The notes beneath the pieces are model-generated. The model saw nothing but the letters and a program-made list of their open reading frames with translations, did not search any database and had not been told where the DNA came from. From Antennarius striatus (taxonomy: Eukaryota; Chordata; Actinopteri; Lophiiformes; Antennariidae): a stretch of DNA of 64,000 nt. Location of the stretch: assembly GCF_040054535.1 (NCBI RefSeq), contig NC_090780.1:9824501-9888500 (forward strand), given 5' to 3'. This document shows, in pieces, positions 34,501 to 44,797 of the stretch; the first letter of the stretch is position 1, and every line of letters begins with the position of its first letter. The position numbers were made by a program, and so were the translations under genes.

Positions 34501-35998
34501 GTTATTGATGAAGTGCGGCCTGAAGAACAACTTAAGGGTCACGCTTGGCATCAATACACGTCAAACACAAATAGGTTCTTTAAAATCACGCACCGGAGCA
34601 GAGTCATGCTGCCATTGGTTGTGTTCCTGTGGGGAAGGGGCTTCACTGCAACGCTATCGGAAGATCTCTTCTGAAGGAACTACCGGCTCCATGAACTTCT
34701 GTGAGCCAGTATTCTGTCACATTGCCTAGTTTGTGAGCTTTGGGTAAGTTCACCTATGGGGAAGTCAACTTCAGTTTACAAAGAGTATCAGGAAACATTT
34801 TCCATCCAGCCAAACCATTCCTGAGATGGTTGACATCATGCACGAGATCTCAGTGACATCAGGAGACAGAGAGTAAATGTGTGTATAGGCAGTCATGAAT
34901 CACTGTAGTCACTGGAAACCACTTTGCTTTAGTCAGAGGACTACTTAGTTACCATCGATGTCTACGAGACCGACCGCATTGAGGTCTGTGATGGAACAGC
35001 TGCTTTTGTTTTTCACCCACTGCTTCAGGAGAATCCAGGGATTTGTGAAGCAAAGGGGAACCAGAACAACAACAACAACACTCTTGTGCTAACCCGTCCT
35101 CATGAACGCATTGTCAGCCAGTGGTACAACACTTGACTCGTTTAAAAATACTCGGCAAAGGCTTTTTAAAGATCTTGCAAAGCCATGAGCTGCACGGAAG
35201 GTTTAACAAGAACGATAAACTAAATTCTGCTTGAATGAGGCCGCCTGCGTCTTTACCACCCGTTTACACTGAAATGATGAAGTCCAGACATTTTATGGTA
35301 CTTAATAAAGTGGTTGCACTGAGTTCAGATTAGGATCCAACCCATCTCAGACTCAACAGTGCTACAGGCCTGCTAACCCCAGGACTGTGTTTAAGTGTTG
35401 TAGCTCTAAAGCACTCTTAGGTTGCATGATCTTGTCATTAAATGCCGGGACAAGCTGACACTGAGGGTAAAACAATATTTCTCTTTCAAAACGTTTCATA
35501 TGCATTCAGATTCCCAGATCATCCTTTCAATCAAGGGTTCTGTTGGGTTTCTTTGTTTGTAAAGTGCTTCGAAATGTCTAGTGATGTGATTAAGTGCTAT
35601 ACAAATGAAGGATTGACTTAATTTGGCCCATGTTAGCGTCTTGTCACTGAGCATTATCCTTTACCTCTACCCATCCCACAGATGGCCAAAAACAAAGGAC
35701 TCACACCAAAGAGGAAGAAAATTGACCGCAATCCCCGAGTCAAGCACAGAGAGAAGTTCAGACGGGCCAAAGTCCGCAGAAAGGGCCAGGTTTGTATTCT
35801 AGATAGTGCACTGGAAGTCTCCAGGCTGTACTCATCTCGTATGAATCAAGACTGTCTGCCTGAGTAACATTTTCAAGGTAAACGCTGAGACTTTTTCATG
35901 TTTACCAGGTCCGAGAGGTTCGCCGGGAGGATAAACGATACAGCGGAGAGATGTCTGGTATTCGTGCAGGTGTCAAGAAGAGCGTCAAACTCAAGTAG
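28572..35998 (+). CDS. utp3: UTP3/SAS10, small-subunit processome component, 16 exons
   Basis: Exons: 28572-28588, 28751-28838, 29855-29911, 29995-30051, 30136-30244, 30327-30395, 30498-30619, 30715-30870, 30969-31040, 31996-32036, 32128-32224, 32623-32760, 32881-33011, 33091-33166, 35682-35789, 35909-35998 (TAG). All phases agree and the sum is 475 residues; human UTP3 has 479. UTP3 is a nucleolar protein of the U3 processome needed for early 18S rRNA processing. The N-terminal part has DEDDPEAFGG, then acidic runs (ESEDDDDEEEEIE). The Sas10/Utp3/C1D domain lies at about residues 205-290 (LLKKDSPELLELI, GADYLRTKQQLYLNYCTNIS, RLLTYRNLINDL). The basic C-terminal Sas10 domain covers about 395-475 (KRGITYQMAKNKGLTPKRKK, NPRVKHREKFRRA, YSGEMSGIRAGVKKSVKLK). 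The donor at 32037 (GTAGGT) was chosen because reading on gives an in-frame stop. AATAAA is at 36170-36175. The large intron 33167-35681 carries a MITE. Confidence 0.95.
29290..29350. repeat. (CATC)n / CCCATCT repeat
   Basis: Interspersed CATCCATC and CCCATCTCATCC units in an intron of utp3. Confidence 0.85.
31138..31172. repeat. (TTATG)n short array
   Basis: Six TTATG-type units with one TGATG variant, in the utp3 intron 31041-31995. Confidence 0.9.
32777..32799. repeat. Short (GT)n microsatellite
   Basis: About 12 GT units about 16 nt into the utp3 intron that follows the exon 32623-32760. Confidence 0.9.
33210..33579. mobile_element. pogo/Tigger-like MITE, copy 1, complete
   Basis: Starts CAATAATCCCTCG and ends with the near complement (CAAGGGATTACTG), flanked by TA on both sides (33208-33209 and 33580-33581), the TA target duplication of the Tc1/mariner/pogo superfamily. 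It is 370 bp with no coding capacity. Internal landmarks shared with copies at 59986 and 63789 are ATCTTATTATTTACGGTAAT, CCCTCCCCATACTGATATTA and CGCATGCGTT. A 15-bp perfect hairpin lies inside it (33424-33438 with 33453-33467). Confidence 0.88.
33582..35670. other. Rest of the large utp3 intron
   Basis: No exon recognised. Contains a TGTAAAGTGCTTCGAAATG/AGTGCTATACAAATG tail at about 35558-35612, a terminus shared by many fish SINE/LINE repeats, and a short inverted repeat GAAAGATCATCTTTC at about 34235-34249. Confidence 0.5.
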
Positions 35999-36368
35999 CG
36001 GGGAGAGAAATCAGACGGCGTTCGCTGTTGTCATCACAGGACAAGAAACCACAAAAGGACTGGACTTTGAAATGTTTATTAGTGACCCTTAAGGAAGGAA
36101 AATCACTGAATTATTCACCTGTCAGTTATCGCAGAAAAGCCTTGTTTTTTCTAAGCTCATTGAACAATGAATAAACATTTTGTAAACAACTTCCAGGGAC
36201 ATAAGACAGAACGCACTATACAATCAGTTAATCGGTCTAATTCTATGTAGCCATGACACAAACTGATTCTGGTACAGTAACGGGTTAAGTGTGACACAGG
36301 TCAACATCAGGAAAGTAGACAGGACCTGGTGGTTGGACACCGAGCCGGTGATGAAGTGTTGATGACCT

Positions 36369-38083
36369 TTAACAGCTCTGTTGACTTCTGAACTGGTTGT
36401 GGGCTGATGTCAGCTTGTTGACTATTCTGTCCTCGATCTCCACCTCGTTCTTCTCGTCCTCCTCAGTGAGGACCAGCTCCACTTGAGTCTCAGGCGTCAC
36501 GACCACCACATAACCCCGTCTGGAGTCCAGAACGTTGGCCACCACTGCCTGGTGCCTGTAGGTGTCCAGAGCCCGCCGGGCTTTTTCCAGAAGGATGGTC
36601 GCATCCGTCTCCAGCTTAAAAGATATGACGAACGCCCGAGGGGCCCAGTCCTTCACCAGAGGGGCGAGAATCTTCGGCACCATGTTCATGCTCAGCTAAA
36701 GGGGGGCGGGGGTTACATTCTCAGTCACGTTAAACCTCCAACAGAAAACTGTCTGTACGCCATCATGCTGATGCTTAGCTGTTGGTTACCTTGGCTGTCA
36801 GTTTAGCGTACAAACATTACAAATGTCATTTGCAAGTAAAAGTATGAGAAATAAAAATTTATATTACTAGTTAAAGGTTAAATATTGAAAATAGCAAATG
36901 AATGAAAAGTTAGGTAATCAAAGATTCATCTTAGTTTATGTCAACATGACTAACCGGGCGGCATGGTGGCGCAGTGGTTAGCGCTGCTGCCTCACAACAC
37001 GGCGGACCCGGGTTCGAGTCCCGCTCTGTGCGGAGTTCGCATGCTCTCCCCATGTCTGCGTGGGTTCTCTCCGGGTTCTCCGGCTTCCTCCCACCTCCAA
37101 AAGCATGCGCTTCAGGGTGATTGGCCGGTCCCAAATTGACCATAAGAGTGAGTGTGTGAGTGAATGATTTGTTTGTTTCTATGTGGCTCCGCGGTGCACT
37201 GGCGTCGTGCCCGGAGTGTCCCCCGCCTCACGCCCTGAGACTGCCAGGATAGGCACTGGCTACCCCGCGACCTGCGTTAGCGGATTAAGCGGATTTGGAA
37301 AATGGAAATGGACTAACCGTAACATTTTAAATGAACACTGATGTTGGAACGCGCTCTACTCACTTGAAGTGGACCATTGGAAGACTGGATTTTGTGTTCA
37401 GGCATCTCAGATGCTGGGATATAGAAATCTGAGACTGCTGCAGCCAAATAAAACATGGCTTTGGATCCTAAATTCAGAAGAAAAACTTTATGAACAACTT
37501 GTGAATATTATGGGATGTAACAGGAAGACTTAACCATGAAAACCTTCCTACCTATCGTGCTGAGTGCTTGTGCTGCTGCTTTGAGCAGATGTAGATACTC
37601 GGACAGGGTGCTGAACTCGATAGGAAGAAGAAGTCTGCCTTCTTTAACCTCCTGGTATCGCTTTAGAACTTTGGCAATGTTCGGGAGCACCTGCTGGTTG
37701 ACCACCACTTCACTGTCGCTACCGGACGTCCCTTCATTCCTGAACTTCAAGGCATCCAGCATATTCATGGTTGAAAACATGCGAGTGTACGGGTAGAGGG
37801 AGCGGTGTCTGTGCAGGAAGATGACAGCGTAGCCTGAATCTATGAAATACTCTGCAGAAGAGGCTCCTCGTCTGCCACTGCTGAAGTTATCGAGGAAGCG
37901 AACGGTGCGGGATTCTAACGGAACTTTGGTGCCTCCAGATGTGATGAGGACGACCATGCGACCGGCTGCCACGTGATGTTCAGCAAAAGCAGCCATCTTC
38001 TCTTTAACTTCATCGACATGGGAGGGAACAGCAAATTCTTCAGCTAACTTCCCATCAATGGAAGATATTCTGGGTTCAGCCAT
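36369..38083 (-). CDS. ppcs: Phosphopantothenate-cysteine ligase (PPCS), 3 coding exons
   Basis: Catalyses the nucleotide-dependent joining of 4'-phosphopantothenate and cysteine, the second step of coenzyme A synthesis, in the cytosol. Coding exons on the minus strand: 38083-37552, 37467-37364, 36695-36369 (TAA); 320 residues against 311 in human. The start MAEPRISS was chosen because the exon has an acceptor (CTTCAG) just 3 nt upstream of the ATG; the longer open frame upstream is intron. Seen motifs: [16 protein letters not shown] (nucleotide-binding loop), [13 protein letters not shown] (phosphopantothenate site), [46 protein letters not shown] and [11 protein letters not shown]. All are intact, so the gene looks functional. 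The intron between the last two exons carries a young SINE (36953-37312). It converges with utp3 (tail to tail, about 370 bp between stops). Confidence 0.95.
36953..37312 (+). mobile_element. tRNA-derived SINE (GGGCGGCAYGGTGGC family), full-length
   Basis: Begins with a tRNA-like head: GCAGTGGTTAGCGCTGCTGCC (A box region) and GGGTTCGAGTCCC (B box, about 37010-37022). It continues through GTGGGTTCTCTCCGGGTTCT and CCCGCCTCACGCCCTGAG to AGCGGATTAAGCGG and a GGAAAATGG end. The flanks ATGACTAACC before and ATGGACTAACC after look like a target-site duplication. It is nearly identical to the copy at 47204, indicating recent transposition. It is inside a ppcs intron, opposite to that gene. Confidence 0.9.
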
Positions 38084-39083
38084 TACCTGAAGAGAGACAA
38101 GGATTCTTCTAACACGGCAACCAACTTGACAGAAGAGCAAAAGTACATCACTGCCCTGCTATGACGAAGTCTTCCTGGTCGATGTAAGCTGTAACATGTT
38201 GACCATTAGGTGAAAGGAAATTGTAGGACAAAAAGAAGTAGACGCACATATTAGAGGTTGACTCGGTTCCACAGGTTGTCCAACAAAGTACTGACAAATT
38301 TATCTTATGAATTAAAAAGGTGCCGCTTACTGTTATGTATAAGTGTAAATAAAATCAATACTGTCCTCTAAAGCATCAGTCCCTAACAGATGTCGTAAAA
38401 TCTAACCTTGTATTAATACACCTTCTACACCATATTAAAACAAATACAACAATCAGAGCAAATATTTCATTTGTCCTGTGGTTGTTTCATCGTTATGGAC
38501 ATTTTTAAAACTCATTTTTGTGATTAACTGAAGATACAAAGGATAAGACTGATTAGATAAAAATTAATCCCAAGAGAAACCTACAGTCGTAGCAGCACAA
38601 AGCAGAAAAGATGTACAACTTGTTTGCCTTATGTTAGCAGTTCTTATAATTTGTCAGTGTTTTTTACTAATTGACATTAGTGACTATAAATTTAGTAATG
38701 AAGGAGCCACTCAGTGAGGCAGCACACATCAACCCGTTGAATCAACACGGCTCTAAAACAGATGTTTGGTCCTGATCTTACAGCACATAAAACGAATAAA
38801 CTACACATGAGCGAACCTAACAGGTAATCAACGACATCAATATTTATACTAAGTCTCTCTGCTACTATATCACTGGAAACTCACTCTTTAATATCATTTA
38901 TTGAGGACAACATAAGGTGGATATTACTAAAACACCTGAAGATGTCCCATCATCACTGAACAGAAGAACTAGGCAGATGGCACTGACGACAAACAACTTA
39001 ACGTTATCTGTAATTTGAAGAAAGAAAATCACGATCAAAATAGCCTGATAGTGACACAAACAACCCTTATTTCATGATGCGAT

Positions 39084-39460
39084 TCAACCACAGACCTGAA
39101 AGATGACCGGCCACAAACACTGAAGTTGTTCTCGGGAGCAGGTTCTCCACAACTTCTTCACTTCCTGTACGCAAAGCGCTGGAGCACAGACCAGCCAAAG
39201 ATGAACCAGTCGTTGAAGATAATGCCCTCCCCTGACTTCCGGGCTGCGTGTTACGTTCGCTTGGTTGTCCAAAGAGAACGAAGATCCACCGAGATGAGAC
39301 ACTAAACTGTCATGTTAACGCGGAGGAAGGACTTCTTGGTAGTTTTCAAGCTTTCGACATAAAACTAGAAAAAAACACACAAATTATCACATCTATTTCA
39401 TTACTATCTTCCGCTTTGCATCTTCATTTGCTGTGAAATACCCATGTGGAAGTAGACGTG
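39084..39460 (-). promoter_or_regulatory. Candidate ppcs promoter / first exon region
   Basis: GC- and CpG-richer block upstream of ppcs on the minus strand. It holds an ETS-type site CCGGAAGT (complement of 39235-39242) and GGAAGTG nearby, common in housekeeping promoters. The ppcs start exon has an acceptor before the ATG, so a noncoding first exon should exist; this is the best location. No RNA evidence can be seen. Confidence 0.45.
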
Positions 39461-40590
39461 ACGTCAGGAGCCACGTGCCCCCTTACGGCTTTTTATTTCT
39501 CAGCGTTCATCGTGGGTGTGATGTCCCCTGCTCTCCCTTGACCGTATCTACACTGAACTTGGGAACGAGCACCCACCCACCCAAAAACAAACAAACAAAC
39601 AAACACGCTTCGCCATCGGCTTCTCTGGGATACTTCACCTCCGAAACTTCTGTAGTCTTCGGATGGCTGGACGGCGGATGTTCTGTCGCAATCAGTCGTA
39701 AACCTTTATCTGATCAAACAGCGAACTGATTGGTTCGTTTCGAACAGAAACAGAACTATAACTTTTCTGGTTTTACGTTACACCCAATAATTAACGTCCC
39801 TGAACTGGTTAGAACAAAAAAAAAATATAGTTCCCGAACCGATTAATAACTTTCCTTGTAAATATAAATAGGTAACTAGGAATTTAAATTGGCAATCAAA
39901 GCACTTTCCATACTGAGGATTTGTCCCTACCGTAAACAGGACAACAGCACCGATCCAGTCACGGAACAGAGATGGGAGAATCAGAGGAAGGCGGAAAAGT
40001 TGCGGCAGTTTATTATGCAATAAAGTTTCAGAGTCCGGGGAACTGTTCTGAAAATGGCAGCCAACGAGTTAATATCTAAATCAAACATTTTTTAAAAAAT
40101 TGACAGACTGAAGTGTTTATCTGTTATGAATAGATTCGAGATTCAGTGTTTAATGGGGAAAAACTAAAGAAATAGCTAATAGAAATTTGTTGGATCATAA
40201 AAATTGATCAAACCAAGAATCAAAGTTGTCAAATTCTCAATTCCACCCAAAACAACAGAAATAATTTTCTAAGTGAATCATTTCTGCATATCCGGTGAAT
40301 ATAAACTTAACCTTTTGAGAAAAACGTTTGTTTAAAATGATCAAATTAGGTCTAAATTACAAACCAAAGGTAATGACTGGCATGGTTTGGCTGTGTGACT
40401 GTTCCACGAACTGTTCTAGACCCACTGCACATGACAGTATGAAGCAAAAAGGTTCCACTAATTCATCATCACTTTTCTGGGTAACCCATTCAGGCACATT
40501 TAGACTTTTAAGTCTTACAGACCCTACCCATCTTGGACATTTTTAAACAAGAATGGTGTGCAGAGTTGTGGGAACTAAAGAGGGATAAAG
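39461..40590. other. Intergenic sequence, no gene seen
   Basis: AT-rich with a short (CAAA)n/(CAAACAAAC) run at about 39584-39605. No recognisable protein, RNA or complete repeat. Confidence 0.5.
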
Positions 40591-40599
40591 TTGACAAGT

Positions 40600-41820
40600 A
40601 ACACAATGAAGTTGTGGGAACAAGTAGTATAATGGCTAGACTCAGGACAGAAGTGACTATTTGCGAGCAACAATATGATTTAATTCCTAGGAAGAGTCAT
40701 GGTCATAGTCAACTTTATTGTCAAATGTACCATATATGCATAACATTATTATTTGCCTCGAAGATGTTGATGGAGAAATACAGAAAAGGTTAGAAGGAAT
40801 TACATTGTGTATTTGTAGATCTAGACAAAGCCCATGACTGGGTGCCCAGGGAGAAATTGTGGTACTACAAGAGGAAGTCTAGAGTGGCAGAGAAGTACTT
40901 TATAATAGTACAGGTCATGTTTCGAGCAGTGGTGAGTTGTGCTGCATTTGTTATAGAGGAGTTCTAGGTAGAGTTGGGACTGAGCAGGTATCAGCTCTGA
41001 GCCCCTTCCTGTTTGCAGTGGTGATGGATAGGCTCACAGATTAATTTAGACTGGAATCCTCATGAACCATGATGTTTGCAGATGACATTGTGACATTGTG
41101 ATACGCAGTTTAAACAAGGAGTAGGTAGAGGAACATTTAGAAATCTGCCGGAATGCATTAAAGAGGAGAGGAATGAAAATCAGCCAAAGTGAAACAGAAT
41201 ATTGGTGCATAAATGAAGGGAGTGGAGAAGGAAGAGTGATGCTACAGGGAAAGGAAATACTGAAGGTGGAGAAGTTTAAATAAATGGGGCTAACAGCCCA
41301 GAGCAAATGTGAATGTGGTAAGGAGGTGAACAAACGGATCAAAGCAGGCTTGAATGAGTGGAGGAGAGTGTCAAGTGTCCTGTATGCCAGAAAGTCTCTG
41401 CTAGAATGAAAGTTCATAAAAAATTGATGAGAACAGCCATGATGGACGGATTAGAGACAGTACCACTGAAAAGAAGACAGGAGGCCGAGCTGGAGGTGGA
41501 GAAAATGAAGATGTTTAGGTTCTCTCTAGGAGTGACCAGGTTGGATAGGATCAGAAATGAGTTCATCAGAGGAACAGCCAAGGTGAGATGTTTTGGAGAC
41601 AAAGTTAGAGAAAAGATTTTAATGGTTTGGACACGCCCAGAGGAGAGACGGTGTGTATGGTGAGAGGAAGACCAAAGAGAAGGTGGATGGATGTAGTGAG
41701 GAAGACATGAGGGCAGTTGGTGTTAGAGAGGAGGATGGAGAAGACAGCCAGACATGGGGAAAAAATGACACGCTGTGGAGACACCTAATGGGACAAGCCT
41801 GAAGGATAGAATGACAACTG
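40600..41820 (+). mobile_element. RTE/BovB-like LINE fragment, second copy, decayed
   Basis: Same family as the remnant at 1-640. Readable in broken frames: KAHDWVPREKLWYY (about 40826), a MMFADDIV catalytic core (about 41066-41090), KLMRTAMMDGLETV and LEVEKMKMFRFSLGVTRLDRI (41423-41560), RNEFIRGTAKVRCFGDKVREK (41550-41615). Numerous stops interrupt it. It keeps the FADD box that the first copy lost. The 3' end near 41760-41805 resembles the terminus at 590-630. Confidence 0.78.
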
Positions 41821-41829
41821 CAGTACCCA

Positions 41830-43830
41830 CAATACGCCCATAAGCGGCGCTGTTGCCCCGCTGGTCACAGTGGCTCATGAGGGCGCTGTCTGACAGCCCT
41901 CACGTCTGATTGTGTTGATCAACCTGATTAGTTTCACCTTCTGTTATGATTGTTTACGTCTATGGAAACGACGTGGTCATCTTGTGCAGAGACAGATAAA
42001 TAATGAGTATGTTTAGGGTTCAATCCACAAGCCTGTGTCTGTTCAAGATACGCACACAACGTTTGTAATAAGAAATAGAAAAATGATTTAAATCTCATGA
42101 TGTCCTGAGGTCAATGAAATGCAAGAAAATATGCTATCAGATTATTGAAAATTAAACACACAAGATGTTAATCAGAGGTATATTGAAAAGGGTGAACAGC
42201 AAGTTTGGTTCATAATTAACTTTTATTGTAAAAACAGCAATGAGATGTCAACATTTTATTTAAGACGTTTGTATTACCTGCCAGCAATACTAAAAGGTTT
42301 TTTTGTTGTTGCCTTTGTTAGATGACTATACATGGAATCCTGATTCCTATGAGGGGCCTGTAGGTTCAGATGTAAAGGCTCCTGTTTTACCTGTGAGTAA
42401 ATTCATTATTTACTCTTAAGATCTCAAAAGTGCAATAGGTTATAGGTTACTGCCCCTCAGGAACCTTTGCTTCTTGAACTATTATAAAAATATTGCGTTC
42501 ACTCAGTCACACTACATAAACATTTAGAAGTGTGTCTATGTGTGTGTGAATATATTTGATTATATTTTCCTTCAGTGTGTAAGACAGAATTTATGAGATA
42601 AGTCAATTTGAACACACCAGATTGCTAACCAGCACTTAGGACATTTTAACTTTAGTAAGTTTAGTAAGTAGCGGTAATTTTTTTATTACCATTCACGCTG
42701 AACAATGTAGAATAGCAGCATTTTAGAGACGATTATTTTGTAGAACTCATTGTACTTAATAGGGATATCTTTACGGCAAGAATTAAAAATTTTCCTCAAA
42801 AATTTAGAACTAGAATTTTGAGGTAACATTTATATGGCACTGAGAATTCTAGAAATTATGTTACTGCTCATTGCTGGAATTAAAAGATGAATTATAAAAA
42901 TACAAGAAATAAATTAATAAATAATAAATATTGAATTGAAAGATGAGCATTTCATTTTTACAAACAGAGGCTTGTACCTGACAGTGCAGTAACCATGTGT
43001 GTATGTATTCTTTCTCCAGTGGTTTCAAAAGTAAGGACACTTCTTATGCCTGCTGATGACAACACAATATAAAATTAAAATATAGACCTATAGAATTCTT
43101 TTAATTATTATGCAACCAGTGTTGCACACCTACAGGTCAGAAGGTGTCATCACCCATTTTAGTTCTGTAAAGCATCTACTCTCAAAAGACCAAGATTTTA
43201 AACATGGTTTGCAATCTTTCCATGATGTTTTAACACTTGTATTGGTTTGTTGTTGGCTTAATTGTTAGATCATTATCTTATGTAGGATATGTTATCATGC
43301 AATAATAAAATAAATCGTGTAGGCAGTAAAAAAAGAAAGAAAGCCCTTTTTACTGTATACAAGCAGAGCCATGTGCTTTTGAGCTTTGTAATTCATCAAA
43401 CACCCTATAAAAACAGCAGCAAAACAAAAAACATGTATTAGTAATGAATTTACATGGATAGCTGACGACATAATAATTAATGTGAACCCCACACATATTT
43501 TCATATTCTTTTTTGATATGAAACAACAATACCGTATTACTAAATTTAGAAAAAAATCTCACAATGAGAAATTTTTTTTATACAACTGGATCTTCACAGA
43601 TCTGTGAAAATAAAAAGTAATCCTTTCTAAAAGATGATTTTATCAGAAACTGCTGACCATGCAACTATGCTCTGTAAACTTTTTATCCTCCATTGCGAAC
43701 TTGCCTTGAGTCTCAGGACTTGTCTTTTCAGCTCCATCCATATTAGAAGGTTGGTTTATTTATAATCATTTGCAATACTTTTCAATGAAGCTGATCTGTT
43801 GTTAAATTAAACGACACTGACAGCTGTGTC
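41830..43830. other. AT-rich intergenic sequence
   Basis: No exon seen. Contains one copy (42362-42388) of a 27-bp sequence that returns exactly at 46200-46226. Weak minus-strand frames at 43295-43562 are not recognisable. Confidence 0.5.
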
Positions 43831-43834
43831 CGTT

Positions 43835-44700
43835 TGTAGGCGCGTCCGTTGCTGTTTCCACTGCGGGTTGTGCGTTTGACCGCGCGCTAGTTTCTGTGGC
43901 GGCAGGGACGATGAGCGAGACAAACGCCTTCGCATGAGTCGTAGTATGTGAAAGTAGTTCCGGACATTTAACCCAAACGGGGAAGAGCCCCGGATGTTGG
44001 CTCAGCCACCGAGAGAAAGACGAACGGGAGAAGGCGGAGAGTGTCTGAGGAGGGACGCCACGGCACCGCTAGTACACCGGTGAAGCTACGCGTACAGCAG
44101 CACACTGCACAGGACGACAACGTGAAGAGCGGAGGACACTCCTTGGGAAACCTCGCTAGCTGATGAAAAGAAGGTGGAAGCAAGAGGAGTAGGCAGTTAG
44201 TCTCAAACTACCGCCAGGATTACAGACTACCAGCGTCACAGCAGCTTCACTCAGAGTAAGTGAGCTACACGGGCATGGAAGTTGAACTAAGGCCCACGAA
44301 ATGGACGACTTTAACGGGGAAGTGAACGGCACTGAAGTTCTGGGGATTGAGCCCGGCGAACAGGCCCTAGCACATAGCTTTCCACTCGCCGTGGCGGGGC
44401 GTGTGAGGACACCTATTTTTTCTCGTGGAGCCAGTCTGTGTCGGTCTGTGGTCAGTGTTGGTGCACCCCGGGCGTGTTGTTGTAACTCTCCAAGTTGACA
44501 GCTCTCGCTTTAGCCTGCTAGCACCCCCGAGCAACCGGTGACAACTGACAGGGCAACTTTGACAGCTAGCTAGCCAGTTGTGGTTGCCCGCTAACTTCAG
44601 CTGACTGTTATCGGCGCGTTCTCCTGGGCTAGGACGAGGTGGGTGCTTGTTTTTCTCGCGTTGGGTAGGCGCAATTAACTCTCCCAGCCCCCCTACAGCA
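43835..44700 (+). promoter_or_regulatory. CpG-rich promoter block with candidate first exon of a rightward gene
   Basis: The GC content and CpG frequency rise sharply compared with both flanks. A strong donor, GA followed by GTAAGTGAG, lies at 44255, so 43900-44254 is probably a noncoding first exon. An alternative is an ATG at 44301 in fair context (G at -3, G at +4), opening a 65-codon frame (MDDFNGEVNGTEVLGIEPGE) that I do not recognise and that has no convincing donor. Direction is inferred from the donor. Human PPCS neighbours with long first introns, such as FOXJ3, are candidates, but nothing in the sequence identifies the gene. Confidence 0.5.
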
Positions 44701-44727
44701 ATCGTTAGCTATCTGCGTGATATGTGA

Positions 44728-44731
<4 letters not shown>

Positions 44732-44795
<64 letters not shown>
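44732..44795. repeat. (GT)n microsatellite
   Basis: About 32 uninterrupted GT units, just downstream of the CpG-rich block. Confidence 0.97.

Positions 44796-44797
<2 letters not shown>

Noticed and set aside
36958-37030. Possible tRNA gene in the ppcs intron
   Set aside because: Head of a full-length SINE with another nearly identical copy at 47204.
37508-38140. Longer PPCS start at 38140 (minus)
   Set aside because: The upstream codons overlap a good acceptor (CTTCAG) 3 nt before the ATG at 38083, and the residues do not resemble PPCS.
41046-41417. 123-codon minus frame
   Set aside because: Antisense shadow of the LINE remnant on the + strand.
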